DNA from: DATFXM01 sp035315885
GTDB taxonomy: Bacteria > Acidobacteriota > Blastocatellia > UBA7656
Assembly: GCA_035315885.1 (NCBI GenBank)
Contig: DATFXM010000195.1
Span: 1 to 41,231, forward strand
Length of the DNA stretch: 41,231 nt
Direction: 5' to 3'
Made by a program: the position numbers and the translations under genes. Positions 33,102 to 41,231 of the stretch are shown here, one piece after another; position 1 is the stretch's first letter; each line of letters begins with the position of its first letter. The notes beneath the pieces are model-generated. The model ran no database searches, had not been told where the DNA came from, and saw only the letters and a list, made by a program, of their open reading frames with translations.

Positions 33102-36100
33102 ATGCGCAGAAGACCAGTACCCGCAATAACAGCTCTACTATTACTACTACTTCAAGGCCTTCATCCAGTTTCAGCCCAGGTGAACACCGCCAGTGTCACC
33201 GGCCTCGTCACCGATCCGGCGGGCGCTGCCGTCGCCGGCGCTTCAGTAGTCGCCAAAAACCTCGCAACCAATGTCACCACATCAACTACTACCGACTCGT
33301 CAGGCTATTACACCTTCGCAACCTTACCCGTCGCAACCTATAGCCTCGCCGTCGAAGTGCAAGGCTTCAAGAGATTCGTTCGCGAGAACGTCACACTGGA
33401 GGTCGGCCAAAAGGCCCGAATCGATTTCACTCTCACCGTAGGCGCGGTGAGCGAAACAGCAAACATTACCGCTGACGCGCCAATCCTGACTACACAGGAA
33501 GCGACAACCGGTGGAGTTATCGAAAATCGTCTCGTCACCGACCTGCCCCTCAGCGCCAGAAACTGGGACGACCTCGTAAGCCTCGTGGCCGGCGTGCAGG
33601 CCGATCGATACACCGAAGAGAGCGGAGGAACCGCCAACGGCCGTACCGGCGGCGCAAACGTCCACGGCATTCGCTCGCTCCAAAACAACTTCGTCCTTGA
33701 CGGCGTAGATAACAATTCCATCTCCGAAAACGTGCAGGAGCTCACAACTCAAATCGTCCGCCCCTCGGTTGACTCGATACAGGAGTTCAGGCTCAGCACA
33801 AATCCGTACTCTGCCGAGAACGGGCGAAGCCCCGGCTCGCTTATCAGCGTCACCACCAAGAGCGGCACAAACGGATACCACGGAACCGCATACGAGTTCC
33901 TTCGCAATCGAATCTTCGACGCCAATAACTTCTTCAATAATCGCTCGGGGGTCGACAAGCCGCAGAACATCCAGAACCAGTTTGGGGCGAACATCGGCGG
34001 CCCGGTCCTCAAGAATCGTCTGTTCTTCTTTTTCAACTACGAAGGTACGCGTATTCGAAAGGGAGTGACTCGCCTGGGCAACGTTCCAACGGGCAACGAG
34101 CGCATCGGAGATTTCTCTCCCGCCGCCGCAGCCGCGAATCACGTTACCTACGCGACAATTTTCGATCGTGTCGGTGACTGCCGGGCAAAAGTACCTTCCG
34201 CATTCAACGCCGATGGATCCTTCAAGAGCAACCAGATTCCCGCGGCCTGCATAGACCCGCTCGCGCAGAAGATCATGGGTATGCTTCCGTCGCCCAACGT
34301 TGGCGCGGCTGCCGGAGCACTGAACCAATTGAATTTTGTTCGCGCACCCGGAATCATCGACGACACCAACAGCTACACTTCTCGTGTCGATGCGCAGCTT
34401 ACGTCTCAAGATAATATCTTTGTCCGATACACCAACACAGATCGGTTTCGGTATCTTCCCGGGATTTTCGGCGGAGTTCTGGACGGCACCAGTTCATCGG
34501 CGAACGGCCGCTTGAGCATGAAAGGACAATCCGCCGCAATCGGCTGGAACCGCACAATCAGTCCGCGACTGGTGAACGAGTTTCGCTTTGGCTGGGGCCG
34601 TAACAATTCAAGCGCGACTCAGGATCCGTTTGGTCTGAACACTCTGGCCGAGTTTGGCTTCAAAGGCGTCCAGGACTCGCCTGTATACAGCGGTGGAATC
34701 TCGGGTATCGACATCGCTGCCCGGGGAGGCACTCAAACCCCGGGCGGACAGTCCGGCTTCAGTCGCATCGGATCACCTGACTTCCTGCCGAAGTTTCAAA
34801 AGACCAACCAGTTTCAATGGAGCGACACCATGAATCTGGCGTGGGGCACGCACCAGATGAAATTTGGCGTGGACATCAGAGGTCCGATGAGAAACATCTA
34901 CCTCGACGTTCCGGGACTGCGCGGGGGTTTTGGCTTTGATGGCAACCGCACCGGAATCGGGCTGGCGGATTTTCTTCTCGGTTATCCGTCAAACGCACAG
35001 CTCACAAATCTCGACGTAGTAGATCAGCGTTTGAAGATGTATTCGCTGTTCTTTCAAGATGACTGGAAGCTCACGCCAAGGCTCACTGTGAATCTCGGGC
35101 TTCGATACGACTACGCTACGTGGCCGTATGAAGGCGCGGATCGTATGACAAATCTCAATCTCGCGACGGGGCAGACATTCACTCCGGCGACTTCGGAGGT
35201 CGGGCGAAGTCTTGTGGACCCTGACCGGAACAACTTCGCGCCGCGCGTTGGGCTGGCATATCAGGTGTCGCCCAGGACCGTCGTACGCGCCGGGTACGGG
35301 CGCTTCTACATGACCTTCGAGCGTGCCGGCAGCGAAGACCAGCTTGCGCTGAACCTGCCTTTCCTGGTGAACAACGTTGCGACTGCAACCAACACGAATT
35401 CGACTGCGAATAATATGCGTTTAGCCAGCGGCTTCAATCTGTCGCTGGATCCAGCTTCAATCCTCAACGATCCGGCCAAGCGGATTCTTGTTCGTCTCAG
35501 AGCGGTGAATCCGAGCTCAGTCGACGGTAGCGTCGACCAGTGGAATCTGGGCGTGCAGCACGAGCTGGGTAGAAATGTGGTGGTGACGTTTGACTACGTC
35601 GGCACCAAAGGCACTCACCTGTCGACGCTTCGAAATTTGAATCAGCCGTTTTTCAATTCGAACGGCACTGTGAAAAACGTTCTATCCAACGGCACATTGA
35701 CACCTTTGCTGCCGTACCCCGCGCTCGGTCCAATCGAGTTTCGCGAAAACAATGGCAATTCGATGTATCACGGGGCCGAAGTCACACTGGAAAAGCGCTT
35801 CAGCAGCGGGCTGTCGTTCCGGACTGCGTATACATTTTCCAAGTCGATAGACGAGTCTCAGGAGCATCTCGCGGCGGGCGGCACCGGAAGCTTCACTCAA
35901 AACCCCGCCAACGTGTTGGGTGAGCGGCGCGGACCTAGCGATTTCGATGTGCGGCATCGGTTCGTAGCAAGCTACGTTTATGAGCTGCCATTCGGTCGCG
36001 GACGCTTGTACCTCACCGACGGGGTGATGTCACACGTATTGGGTGGGTGGCGCGTCAGCGGCATCACCAACATTAGATCCGGGCGACCATTCACGTTGAA

Positions 36101-36542
36101 GGCAGGATCGAACAACACCACCATTGGCGGACCTCGCGGCGGAGGGCTGGTCAGCGCGTTTGCCGATTGCCTCAGCTCCGGGTCGACGAGCTCGACACCG
36201 TTCAATCAGAGTATCGATCGCTGGTTTGACACAACCGCCTATGCAGTGCCGACCGCGCCAAATCCGACTAAGAACAACGCGGTGGAAGCGCGGCTTGGCA
36301 ACTGCGGCCGGAACACGCTGCGAGGGCCCGATTACGTAGACTTCGACTTCGCGGTTGGCCGCACGTTCGATTACTTTGGTGAAGGACGGCACCTCGAATT
36401 CAGGTGGGAAGTCTTCAATATGTTCAACACGCCTCAGTTCGGGTTGCCACAGAACGACATATCGAACAGCGCTGCGGGTCGAATTTCGACGCTTGCCGGC
36501 GATCCGAGAGTGATGCAGTTTGCGTTGAAGTTCACGTTCTGA
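33102..36542 (+). CDS. Oar-like TonB-dependent outer-membrane receptor (second)
   Basis: A 1,146-aa protein. The start is the ATG at 33102 because AGGAGGAG precedes it by a few bases; an upstream in-frame ATG at 33012 lacks this and would bury the signal peptide. Signal peptide (ALLLLLLQGLHPVSAQ), carboxypeptidase-regulatory domain (about 28-110, VTGLVTDPAGAAVAGASV), plug (about 115-260, TDLPLSARNWDDLVSLVAG; NFVLDGVDNN) and barrel ending VMQFALKFTF. It is divergent from the first receptor and clearly diverged in sequence, so it is not a recent tandem copy. No TetR-type operator is visible upstream, so the two receptors are probably regulated differently. Confidence 0.93.
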   Translation: MRRRPVPAITALLLLLLQGLHPVSAQVNTASVTGLVTDPAGAAVAGASVVAKNLATNVTTSTTTDSSGYYTFATLPVATYSLAVEVQGFKRFVRENVTLEVGQKARIDFTLTVGAVSETANITADAPILTTQEATTGGVIENRLVTDLPLSARNWDDLVSLVAGVQADRYTEESGGTANGRTGGANVHGIRSLQNNFVLDGVDNNSISENVQELTTQIVRPSVDSIQEFRLSTNPYSAENGRSPGSLISVTTKSGTNGYHGTAYEFLRNRIFDANNFFNNRSGVDKPQNIQNQFGANIGGPVLKNRLFFFFNYEGTRIRKGVTRLGNVPTGNERIGDFSPAAAAANHVTYATIFDRVGDCRAKVPSAFNADGSFKSNQIPAACIDPLAQKIMGMLPSPNVGAAAGALNQLNFVRAPGIIDDTNSYTSRVDAQLTSQDNIFVRYTNTDRFRYLPGIFGGVLDGTSSSANGRLSMKGQSAAIGWNRTISPRLVNEFRFGWGRNNSSATQDPFGLNTLAEFGFKGVQDSPVYSGGISGIDIAARGGTQTPGGQSGFSRIGSPDFLPKFQKTNQFQWSDTMNLAWGTHQMKFGVDIRGPMRNIYLDVPGLRGGFGFDGNRTGIGLADFLLGYPSNAQLTNLDVVDQRLKMYSLFFQDDWKLTPRLTVNLGLRYDYATWPYEGADRMTNLNLATGQTFTPATSEVGRSLVDPDRNNFAPRVGLAYQVSPRTVVRAGYGRFYMTFERAGSEDQLALNLPFLVNNVATATNTNSTANNMRLASGFNLSLDPASILNDPAKRILVRLRAVNPSSVDGSVDQWNLGVQHELGRNVVVTFDYVGTKGTHLSTLRNLNQPFFNSNGTVKNVLSNGTLTPLLPYPALGPIEFRENNGNSMYHGAEVTLEKRFSSGLSFRTAYTFSKSIDESQEHLAAGGTGSFTQNPANVLGERRGPSDFDVRHRFVASYVYELPFGRGRLYLTDGVMSHVLGGWRVSGITNIRSGRPFTLKAGSNNTTIGGPRGGGLVSAFADCLSSGSTSSTPFNQSIDRWFDTTAYAVPTAPNPTKNNAVEARLGNCGRNTLRGPDYVDFDFAVGRTFDYFGEGRHLEFRWEVFNMFNTPQFGLPQNDISNSAAGRISTLAGDPRVMQFALKFTF

Positions 36543-36580
36543 GCCGCCTCAACGCAAAGTCGGGCGCTGCCAACAACTGA

Positions 36581-36977
36581 GCCCGCGCAGCGGGCGACAG
36601 AATGTAGCCCCCGGTGAGTCCGCGAACCGGGGGTAAAGACACAAGACACTACGCGAGCCCGCGCAGCGGGCGACAGAATGTAGCCCCCGGTGAGTCCGCA
36701 AACCGGGGGTAAAGACACAAGAAACTACGAGAGCCCGCGCAGCGGGCGACAGAATGTAGCCCCCGGTGAGTCCGCGAACCGGGGGTTCGGCGCGCCTCCG
36801 ACATAGGTGAGGAGTTCGACTCACCAGGCACAATGAGTTCAATCACTGCCCCCGGTTCGAGGACTCACCGGGGAATGCGTTCTGTCGCCCGCCGCGCGGG
36901 CTCCGGTCTTTCTCGATGATCTTTCCCCCGGTTCGAGGACTCACCGGGGGCTACCCTCTGCCCGCTGCGCTCGGGTG
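36581..36977. repeat. Palindromic 76-bp tandem repeats with two inverted units
   Basis: Three direct units start GCCCGCGCAGCGGGC at 36581, 36657 and 36733 (period 76 bp). Each holds a GCCCGCGCAGCGGGC hairpin and a CCCCCGG...CCGGGGG hairpin around GTGAGTCC. Two inverted units follow at about 36848-36902 and 36923-36977. The sequence is unrelated to the 18.5-kb array although the period is the same. It fills the 498-bp gap after the second receptor; no gene is seen there. Confidence 0.88.
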
Positions 36978-37040
36978 CGTGGCAGTCGGTTATTTCTCCG
37001 ACTTGACTCCCGACGCGAGGCTCTGTGTATAGGGCTGTCC

Positions 37041-37682
37041 TCAAACTACGCCCGCCAGGCGAAGAAGTCCGCGCGAACGTTCTGTTATTGCGTCGTAGTT
37101 TTCGTTCTGAAGGTCGGTCTCGGTGAATAGCCGCCGCCCCATCGCTACGACAAAAGCTCCCGCCTCAAAGAATTCCACGACGTTCTCCGGCGCTACTCCA
37201 CCTTCCGCACCAACTCTCAAGTCACTAAAGCGCGTCGTGATCGCCTCAACGTATTCGGGACCGCCTGCCATTATTGCCGGAAAAATCATCACAAGCGGTA
37301 CGGCCATCGCCCTTGCAGAAGCTATCTCGGTAGGGGTGAACGCTCCGACAATCGGCGATATGCGATGCTGCCTGCAGCTCTCAATCAGTGCTGGACTCGT
37401 ATGCGGCATTGAGATGAATTGCGCACCCGACTTAATAGCTCGGTCCACCTGATCGTGATCGCTCACCGAAGCCGCTCCGATCACCGCTCGATCGCCGCAT
37501 GAATGGCAAAGGTCCGCGATTACCCTGAAACTGCCAGGTGTTCGGACCTCAACCTCTATAAGCTTGATCCCTCCAAGCACTGCAGCCTCCGCCGCCCTGA
37601 ACGCTGACTCGGCAGAACCCGCGCGTACGACCGCGATCACCCTGTGATAACCGACAAGACTTACGAGCTCTGCATCTTTCAT
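37041..37682 (-). CDS. KDPG/KHG aldolase-family protein lacking the Schiff-base lysine
   Basis: A 213-aa (beta/alpha)8 protein of the Eda family: VIAVVRAGSAESA, IEVEVRTPG with the conserved Glu, IGAASVSD in place of the usual GAGTV, FTPTEI, and GGVAPENVVEFFEAGA at the C-terminal phosphate site. The Schiff-base lysine position, normally in a K-x-FPA motif, is Met (LVMIFPA, near 131; codon ATG read on the minus strand). Canonical class-I aldolase chemistry should therefore be lost or changed, even though the fold and phosphate-binding features remain. No Entner-Doudoroff or sugar-acid genes adjoin it. The ribosome site is weak. It is divergent from the aminopeptidase gene. Confidence 0.82.
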   Translation of the reverse strand: MKDAELVSLVGYHRVIAVVRAGSAESAFRAAEAAVLGGIKLIEVEVRTPGSFRVIADLCHSCGDRAVIGAASVSDHDQVDRAIKSGAQFISMPHTSPALIESCRQHRISPIVGAFTPTEIASARAMAVPLVMIFPAIMAGGPEYVEAITTRFSDLRVGAEGGVAPENVVEFFEAGAFVVAMGRRLFTETDLQNENYDAITERSRGLLRLAGVV

Positions 37683-37869
37683 ATAAAGGTCAGCGTAGTC
37701 TCAGGAGCCTCCGATCACTGTTTGCCGGCCCGAGGTCACCGAAGTATAAGCTGAGCACTCGCCTGATGGAAGCCGGCTCGCCTAGGACAACTCCGCTGCT
37801 GGGTGTAAGCTACTGGTCCGCGGCATTACCAGATATCAAACCTTAAGAGAATCCCTCGAGGAGTACGAG

Positions 37870-39276
37870 ATGCTCAACTTCAGTCATCGCAGTCATCGTT
37901 TTAAAACAGCACTGCTGCTTGTATTGCTAGCTCTCCCAGTCTGGGCCCCGTCGTTTCGCAGAGTGGAAGCATCACCCGAAGGCATACTGGCGGGCCAGCC
38001 AAAATCTGTTTATCGCGAACGACGCCAAAAACTTTTGCAGCAGGTCAGAGACGGCATCGTGGTGATGATAGGGGCTCGTGAAGAGGACTTCGGCGAGGTG
38101 GGAAGGTTCCGGCAACGCAACGACTTCATGTACCTTACTGGAGTAGAGACGCCGGCAGCGTACCTGATTCTCGTCCCTGGTGGAGTTCTGCCCGGAAGAC
38201 CGGAAAGCGAAACTGTATTCATTCCCCCGCGAAATCTGACCCGGGAACGCTGGACCGGAATTAAGCTCGGACCAGGTGCTGAAGCGCAGCAGATCTTCGG
38301 AATCGCTGACGTAGCGCCTGCCGACAAGTTCAAGGAACGTTTGGATGCGCTTCTATCGGGTGCCGCAGGCTCCGAGAATCCGCCTCCAAAGATCTACACC
38401 GTCGTGACGAGCGGACCGGGATCTGAGTTGTCCCGCGAAGCGCGGTTTGTCGAAATGCTGAAGCAGTCCTATCCGAAGAACGAGATCTCGAACGTCGCGG
38501 GCATCACCGCAGAGATGCGCAAGGTCAAAGAGCCTTCAGAGCTCGACCTCCTTCAGAAAGCGGTAGACGTTTCGCTCGAGGGTCATCGCGAAATAGCTAA
38601 AGCCATAAAACCGGGCGTCTATGAGTACGAGGCACAGGCAGCGCTCGAAGCGGCATTCACGCGACTTGGATCGGAGCGCACGGGTTATCCGTCGATTATT
38701 GGTTCGGGGTTCAACTCAACGATCCTGCATTACAACGAGAACCGCAAAAAGATCGCGCCTGGCGAGCTGGTGGTCGTCGATGCGGCGGCGGAATACAGCT
38801 ACTACACCGCCGACATAACGCGGACGTTTCCGGCCTCCGGCAGGTTCACGCCGCGGCAAAGAGATATTTACCGGCTAGTGCTCGAAGCGCAACGTGCCGC
38901 GGAAAAGGCGTTCAAACCCGGCGAGAGCACTATGAAGGACCTGCAGCAGGCGGCGCTTCAAGTCATGAAATCGAGTCCGCTTCGCGACAAGCAGGGGAAC
39001 ACGCTCGAACGATACTTCATCCATGGTCTCGGTCACTGGATCGGAATGGACGTGCACGATGTGGGAAGCTACGGCGTTCTGCCCGCGGGTTCGGTAATCA
39101 CGATCGAGCCGGGAATCTATATTCAGGAAGAGAAGCTCGGCGTTCGAATCGAGGATGACTATCTGGTGACGAATAGCGGCTTGAAAAAGCTAAGCGCGAA
39201 ACTTCCCTGCGAACCGGAAGAGGTAGAGCGCATGATGAGCCGCGGGGCTCCGTCTGCGCGAAAGCGAACTAAGTGA
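37870..39276 (+). CDS. Exported Xaa-Pro aminopeptidase (M24B, PepP-like)
   Basis: A 468-aa protein. GAGGAG lies 6 nt before the ATG. A signal peptide (LLLVLLALPVWAP) is followed by a creatinase-like N-terminal domain (about 45-210, RQRNDFMYLTGVE) and a pita-bread catalytic domain. Metal ligands are visible: Asp pair in VVDAAAEYSYYTADITRT, His in HGLGHWIGMDVHDVG, Glu in TIEPGIY and Glu in RIEDDYLVT. It removes N-terminal residues before proline, probably in the periplasm, and fits with the S9 and DUF885 peptidases in this window. A small membrane-protein gene starts 19 bp after its stop. Confidence 0.93.
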   Translation: MLNFSHRSHRFKTALLLVLLALPVWAPSFRRVEASPEGILAGQPKSVYRERRQKLLQQVRDGIVVMIGAREEDFGEVGRFRQRNDFMYLTGVETPAAYLILVPGGVLPGRPESETVFIPPRNLTRERWTGIKLGPGAEAQQIFGIADVAPADKFKERLDALLSGAAGSENPPPKIYTVVTSGPGSELSREARFVEMLKQSYPKNEISNVAGITAEMRKVKEPSELDLLQKAVDVSLEGHREIAKAIKPGVYEYEAQAALEAAFTRLGSERTGYPSIIGSGFNSTILHYNENRKKIAPGELVVVDAAAEYSYYTADITRTFPASGRFTPRQRDIYRLVLEAQRAAEKAFKPGESTMKDLQQAALQVMKSSPLRDKQGNTLERYFIHGLGHWIGMDVHDVGSYGVLPAGSVITIEPGIYIQEEKLGVRIEDDYLVTNSGLKKLSAKLPCEPEEVERMMSRGAPSARKRTK

Positions 39277-39295
39277 GACGGCGAACGGTGATGAC

Positions 39296-39565
39296 GTGAG
39301 TTCTGCTATCCCAATCATCGGGCTTCTCGGGTTCGTTCTTGGGATTCTGCCGCTTGCAGCCCTCGCGTTTTTCTCTCCCGGTCTTGGTAGTGAAAAGTCT
39401 TGGGGGGTTGCGGTGTTTGCCGCCGGAGTGGCGACTTTGATTCTGTTGTTGCTCTCGGCTCGCAAGCGCCCGCTGTTTTGGGTTTTTGCGGTGGTGCAGG
39501 GGTTAATGCTTGCGGCCGTTCTGTTCGAGACGTTCTCCGATGGAAGACTGTACATCGGGACTTGA
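39296..39565 (+). CDS. Small membrane protein of unknown function
   Basis: An 89-aa protein with three hydrophobic segments (IPIIGLLGFVLGILPLAALAFF; WGVAVFAAGVATLILLLL; FWVFAVVQGLMLAAVLF) and short loops. It begins with GTG, with only a weak ribosome site, 19 bp after the Xaa-Pro aminopeptidase, so it may be translated from the same mRNA. I recognise no family. Confidence 0.55.
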   Translation: MSSAIPIIGLLGFVLGILPLAALAFFSPGLGSEKSWGVAVFAAGVATLILLLLSARKRPLFWVFAVVQGLMLAAVLFETFSDGRLYIGT

Positions 39566-39659
39566 ATCTCGAACCTCAAATCTCGGCTTTAATGACGTTG
39601 AACCATGGCCTCAAAGAGGACGGCGACAGCAATACAAGTCGCTTTTTTGGTCAAGCAAA

Positions 39660-40268
39660 CTATTTCTGAAGAAAGGAAGAGACTGTCTCATTAACCTGCT
39701 TTGACAGACACGAGGGAGCCAGATGACCGCAATCGCTTTCTAACTCGACGAGTCTCGCGTTGAGCAGACGGGCAAATTGTATCGCTGGGCCAGGGGTCAC
39801 GACATGATCGCTTTTTGCGATGATCACCAGCACCCGCGCCTTCACTGCCTGGGCGGCGCGCTCCAACGATCCGCCAAACCCCGAAGCAACGTCAAGCGCC
39901 ATCATGGATTGCACCTGCCTGATCTTGTCGTTGGCATCAAAGCCGGCCTCAGCCTTGCCCTTTTCGATAGCGGTTAGCACTCCTTCGCGCGACATCGTCC
40001 GGTTGAAGTGTTCAGGCGTGGTCAAAAGCAACGCGCTGAACTCGTACTCCGCCGCGCGCGCGGGGTTCTTGGGGTACTCGCCGTTGTTCCAGGCAGGGTC
40101 ATTCACTATCGCATCAATCTGGGCTTGCCACAGCAGGAGGTCGTAAGGCGCAAGGCGAGGTGAGCCCACGATTGGAACTGCTGTGTCCATGAATTCCGGA
40201 TAGGAAACAATCCATTGAAATGTCTGCATGCCGCCCATCGAAACGCCGACTAGCTCTGTGTGTAGCAC
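39660..40268 (-). pseudogene. N-terminally truncated MetX-like alpha/beta hydrolase
   Basis: About 200 codons with homology to homoserine-O-acetyltransferase-like hydrolases begin abruptly at the nucleophile elbow (LVGVSMGGMQTFQW). Asp (AKSDHVVTPG) and His (SDCGHLAPS) of the triad follow in order and the stop is intact. The expected first 100-odd residues are missing: immediately upstream of ELVGVSM the sequence becomes a 51-bp REP unit (from about 40253), and the only in-frame start codon is inside that repeat. The array and the Y1 transposase gene lie where the 5' half should be. The gene was most likely cut by REP/transposase insertion or rearrangement; an intact 5' half could lie outside the window. 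Confidence 0.75.
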
Positions 40269-40512
40269 CGCAGCAGCCGCGGCGTTCGCCCTCCGTCAGG
40301 AGGGCTCTGTGTGTAGCACCGCAGCAGCCGCGGCTTCCCCTCCGTCAGGAGGGCTCTGTGTGTAGCACCGCAGCAGCCGCGGCGTTCGTCCTCCGTCAGG
40401 AGGGCTCTGTGTGTAGCACCGCAGCAGCCGCGGCGTTCGTCCTCCGTCAGGAGGGCTCTGTGTGTAGCACCGCAGCAGCCGCGGGGTTCGCCCTCCGTCA
40501 GGAGGGCTATGG
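40253..40512. repeat. Tandem 51-bp REP array (five units) next to the transposase gene
   Basis: Units begin GTAGCACCGCAGCAGCC at 40262, 40313, 40362, 40413 and 40464; the spacing is 51 bp except for one 49-bp step. Each carries the palindrome CCCTCCGTCAGGAGGG followed by CTCTGTGT. The array ends about 17 bp from the transposase stop. Its core palindrome is the same as in the 41.1-kb array but the flanking text differs. Confidence 0.9.
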
Positions 40513-40528
40513 TACACTCGCAAAAGGC

Positions 40529-40996
40529 TCATTCATCACTCGAGAACTCAAACAAGTATTTTGGCTCATACCGAATCTTGAATCTATTAAGCAAAGCCAA
40601 GTACTCATGCTTGAAGGTCTTCCTAGCATGATGTCGTTCCTGGTTTCGGATATATTTGATCACAGAATCCAAATGAGACTGAGAATACGAGAATGCCCCA
40701 AACCCTTCTTGCCAGTTGAATCTACCTCGGACCCATCTCTTCTGGTTAATCAAGCTCGATGATGCTTGTTTAACATCTCTGACCAAATCCGACAGTGCGA
40801 CGTTTGGCTTTTGACCGATGAGAATATGGACATGATCAGGCATGCTATTTATCGCAATTAGCTTCTGACCTCTTCGCTGCAATATGCCAGCGATGTATTT
40901 TTGGACCTCCTCCTTGAACACCGGCATGATCAAGGATTGACGGAAAGCAACGGCAAAAACTACTTGAACGTAGATCTGAGTGAACGTATGGGGCAT
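40529..40996 (-). CDS. tnpA: IS200-like Y1 (HUH) transposase, REP-associated
   Basis: A 155-aa protein matching the IS200/IS605 TnpA plan. The HUH pair is in MPDHVHILIG (H55, H57). The catalytic tyrosine is Y115 in VIKYIRNQ, with Q119 four residues on as the third metal ligand. The segment GRFNWQEGFGAFSYS is also typical. GAGGAGG precedes the ATG by 7 nt. Y1 transposases cut and join single-stranded DNA at hairpins. This copy is intact at all catalytic positions and is bracketed by two REP arrays (40253-40512 and 41096-41231), so it may act on them. There is no tnpB/IscB-like partner in the window. Confidence 0.92.
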   Translation of the reverse strand: MPHTFTQIYVQVVFAVAFRQSLIMPVFKEEVQKYIAGILQRRGQKLIAINSMPDHVHILIGQKPNVALSDLVRDVKQASSSLINQKRWVRGRFNWQEGFGAFSYSQSHLDSVIKYIRNQERHHARKTFKHEYLALLNRFKIRYEPKYLFEFSSDE

Positions 40997-41095
40997 TGTT
41001 TCGCCTCCTCAGAGTAACTGGTTGGTCGAACTGGGTAGCAGAAGTATAGCTTACGAGCTTTCTGACACAAGTCGGCCTCGCTGTGCCGTGCTATG

Positions 41096-41231
41096 CAGAG
41101 CCCTCCTGGCGGAGGGCATGTTTCTCTCGCTCGTAGTTTCTATAAACAGAGCCCTCCTGGCGGAGGGCATGTTTCTCTCGCTCGTAGTTTCTATAAACAG
41201 AGCCCTCCTGGCGGAGGGCATGTTTCTCTCG
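41096..41231. repeat. 51-bp REP array, second subtype, running off the window
   Basis: Units begin CAGAGCCCTCCTGGCGG at 41096, 41147 and 41198, exactly 51 bp apart, identical where visible, and continue past the window end. The core palindrome is GCCCTCC-TGGC-GGAGGGC (41100-41116) and the spacer reads ATGTTTCTCTCGCTCG then TAGTTTCTATAAA. A diverged copy exists at 16871-16930. The array lies about 100 bp upstream of the transposase gene. Confidence 0.9.

Noticed and set aside
33324..34409. A 361-codon minus-strand frame opposite the second TonB receptor
   Set aside because: Antisense shadow; the sense strand has strong domain evidence throughout.
40220..40762. A plus-strand frame encoding a repeated VCSTAAAAAF-type peptide
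   Set aside because: Produced by the 51-bp REP units having a length divisible by three, and extends antisense to the transposase; no ribosome site.
41096..41231. CRISPR array at the window end
   Set aside because: The supposed spacers are identical in all units and the core is an REP palindrome.

Overview
The window looks like a chromosomal segment of a Gram-negative, GC-rich environmental bacterium. The best guess is Acidobacteriota, possibly class Blastocatellia. The support is indirect: two Oar-like TonB-dependent receptors with N-terminal carboxypeptidase-regulatory domains, large secreted peptidases, a GH127 glycosidase, an ECF sigma factor with a long C-terminal extension and a DGPF partner, and many palindromic and heptanucleotide repeats between genes. 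No rRNA or tRNA was seen, so the taxonomy is an inference.

Region 1 (1-11.9 kb, all minus strand) is a periplasmic copper/redox cluster. In transcription order it has a YVTN-type beta-propeller protein, a Sco/SenC copper chaperone, a cytochrome c fused to a type-1 periplasmic binding protein (joined to the Sco gene by a 4-base stop/start overlap), and a second Sco protein carrying a heavy-metal-binding Cys domain. After a 509-bp gap come a giant (about 1,917 aa) secreted multicopper oxidase and the start of a Gly/Lys-rich protein cut by the window edge. The Sco proteins probably metallate the oxidase; the cytochrome/binding-protein fusion may link ligand capture to electron transfer. The substrate is unknown; Mn(II) or another metal or phenolic is a reasonable hypothesis.

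Region 2 (12.0-16.5 kb, minus) is a likely operon: a fused type-I dehydroquinase/shikimate dehydrogenase whose dehydroquinase half has lost canonical active-site residues, an acyl-CoA-dehydrogenase-fold flavoprotein, and an unusual fusion of a multi-TM transporter-like domain to a low-molecular-weight phosphatase.

Region 3 (17.2-29.2 kb) is secretory and regulatory: an esterase under a TetR-type operator, a DinB-DGPF-ECF sigma module, a second DinB protein followed by a GH127 arabinofuranosidase, an S9 peptidase and a DUF885 metallopeptidase. Region 4 (29.3-36.5 kb) holds the two divergent Oar-like receptors. The minus-strand receptor and the esterase share the same promoter/operator architecture, which suggests one TetR-family regulon.

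Region 5 (37-41.2 kb) holds a KDPG-aldolase homologue lacking the Schiff-base lysine, an Xaa-Pro aminopeptidase, a small membrane protein, and a MetX-like hydrolase that has lost its N-terminal half where a 51-bp REP array begins. An IS200-like Y1 transposase is flanked by two 51-bp REP arrays. Several other gaps hold repeats, often as inverted pairs: heptanucleotide arrays, and two unrelated palindromic families that both repeat every 76 bp.
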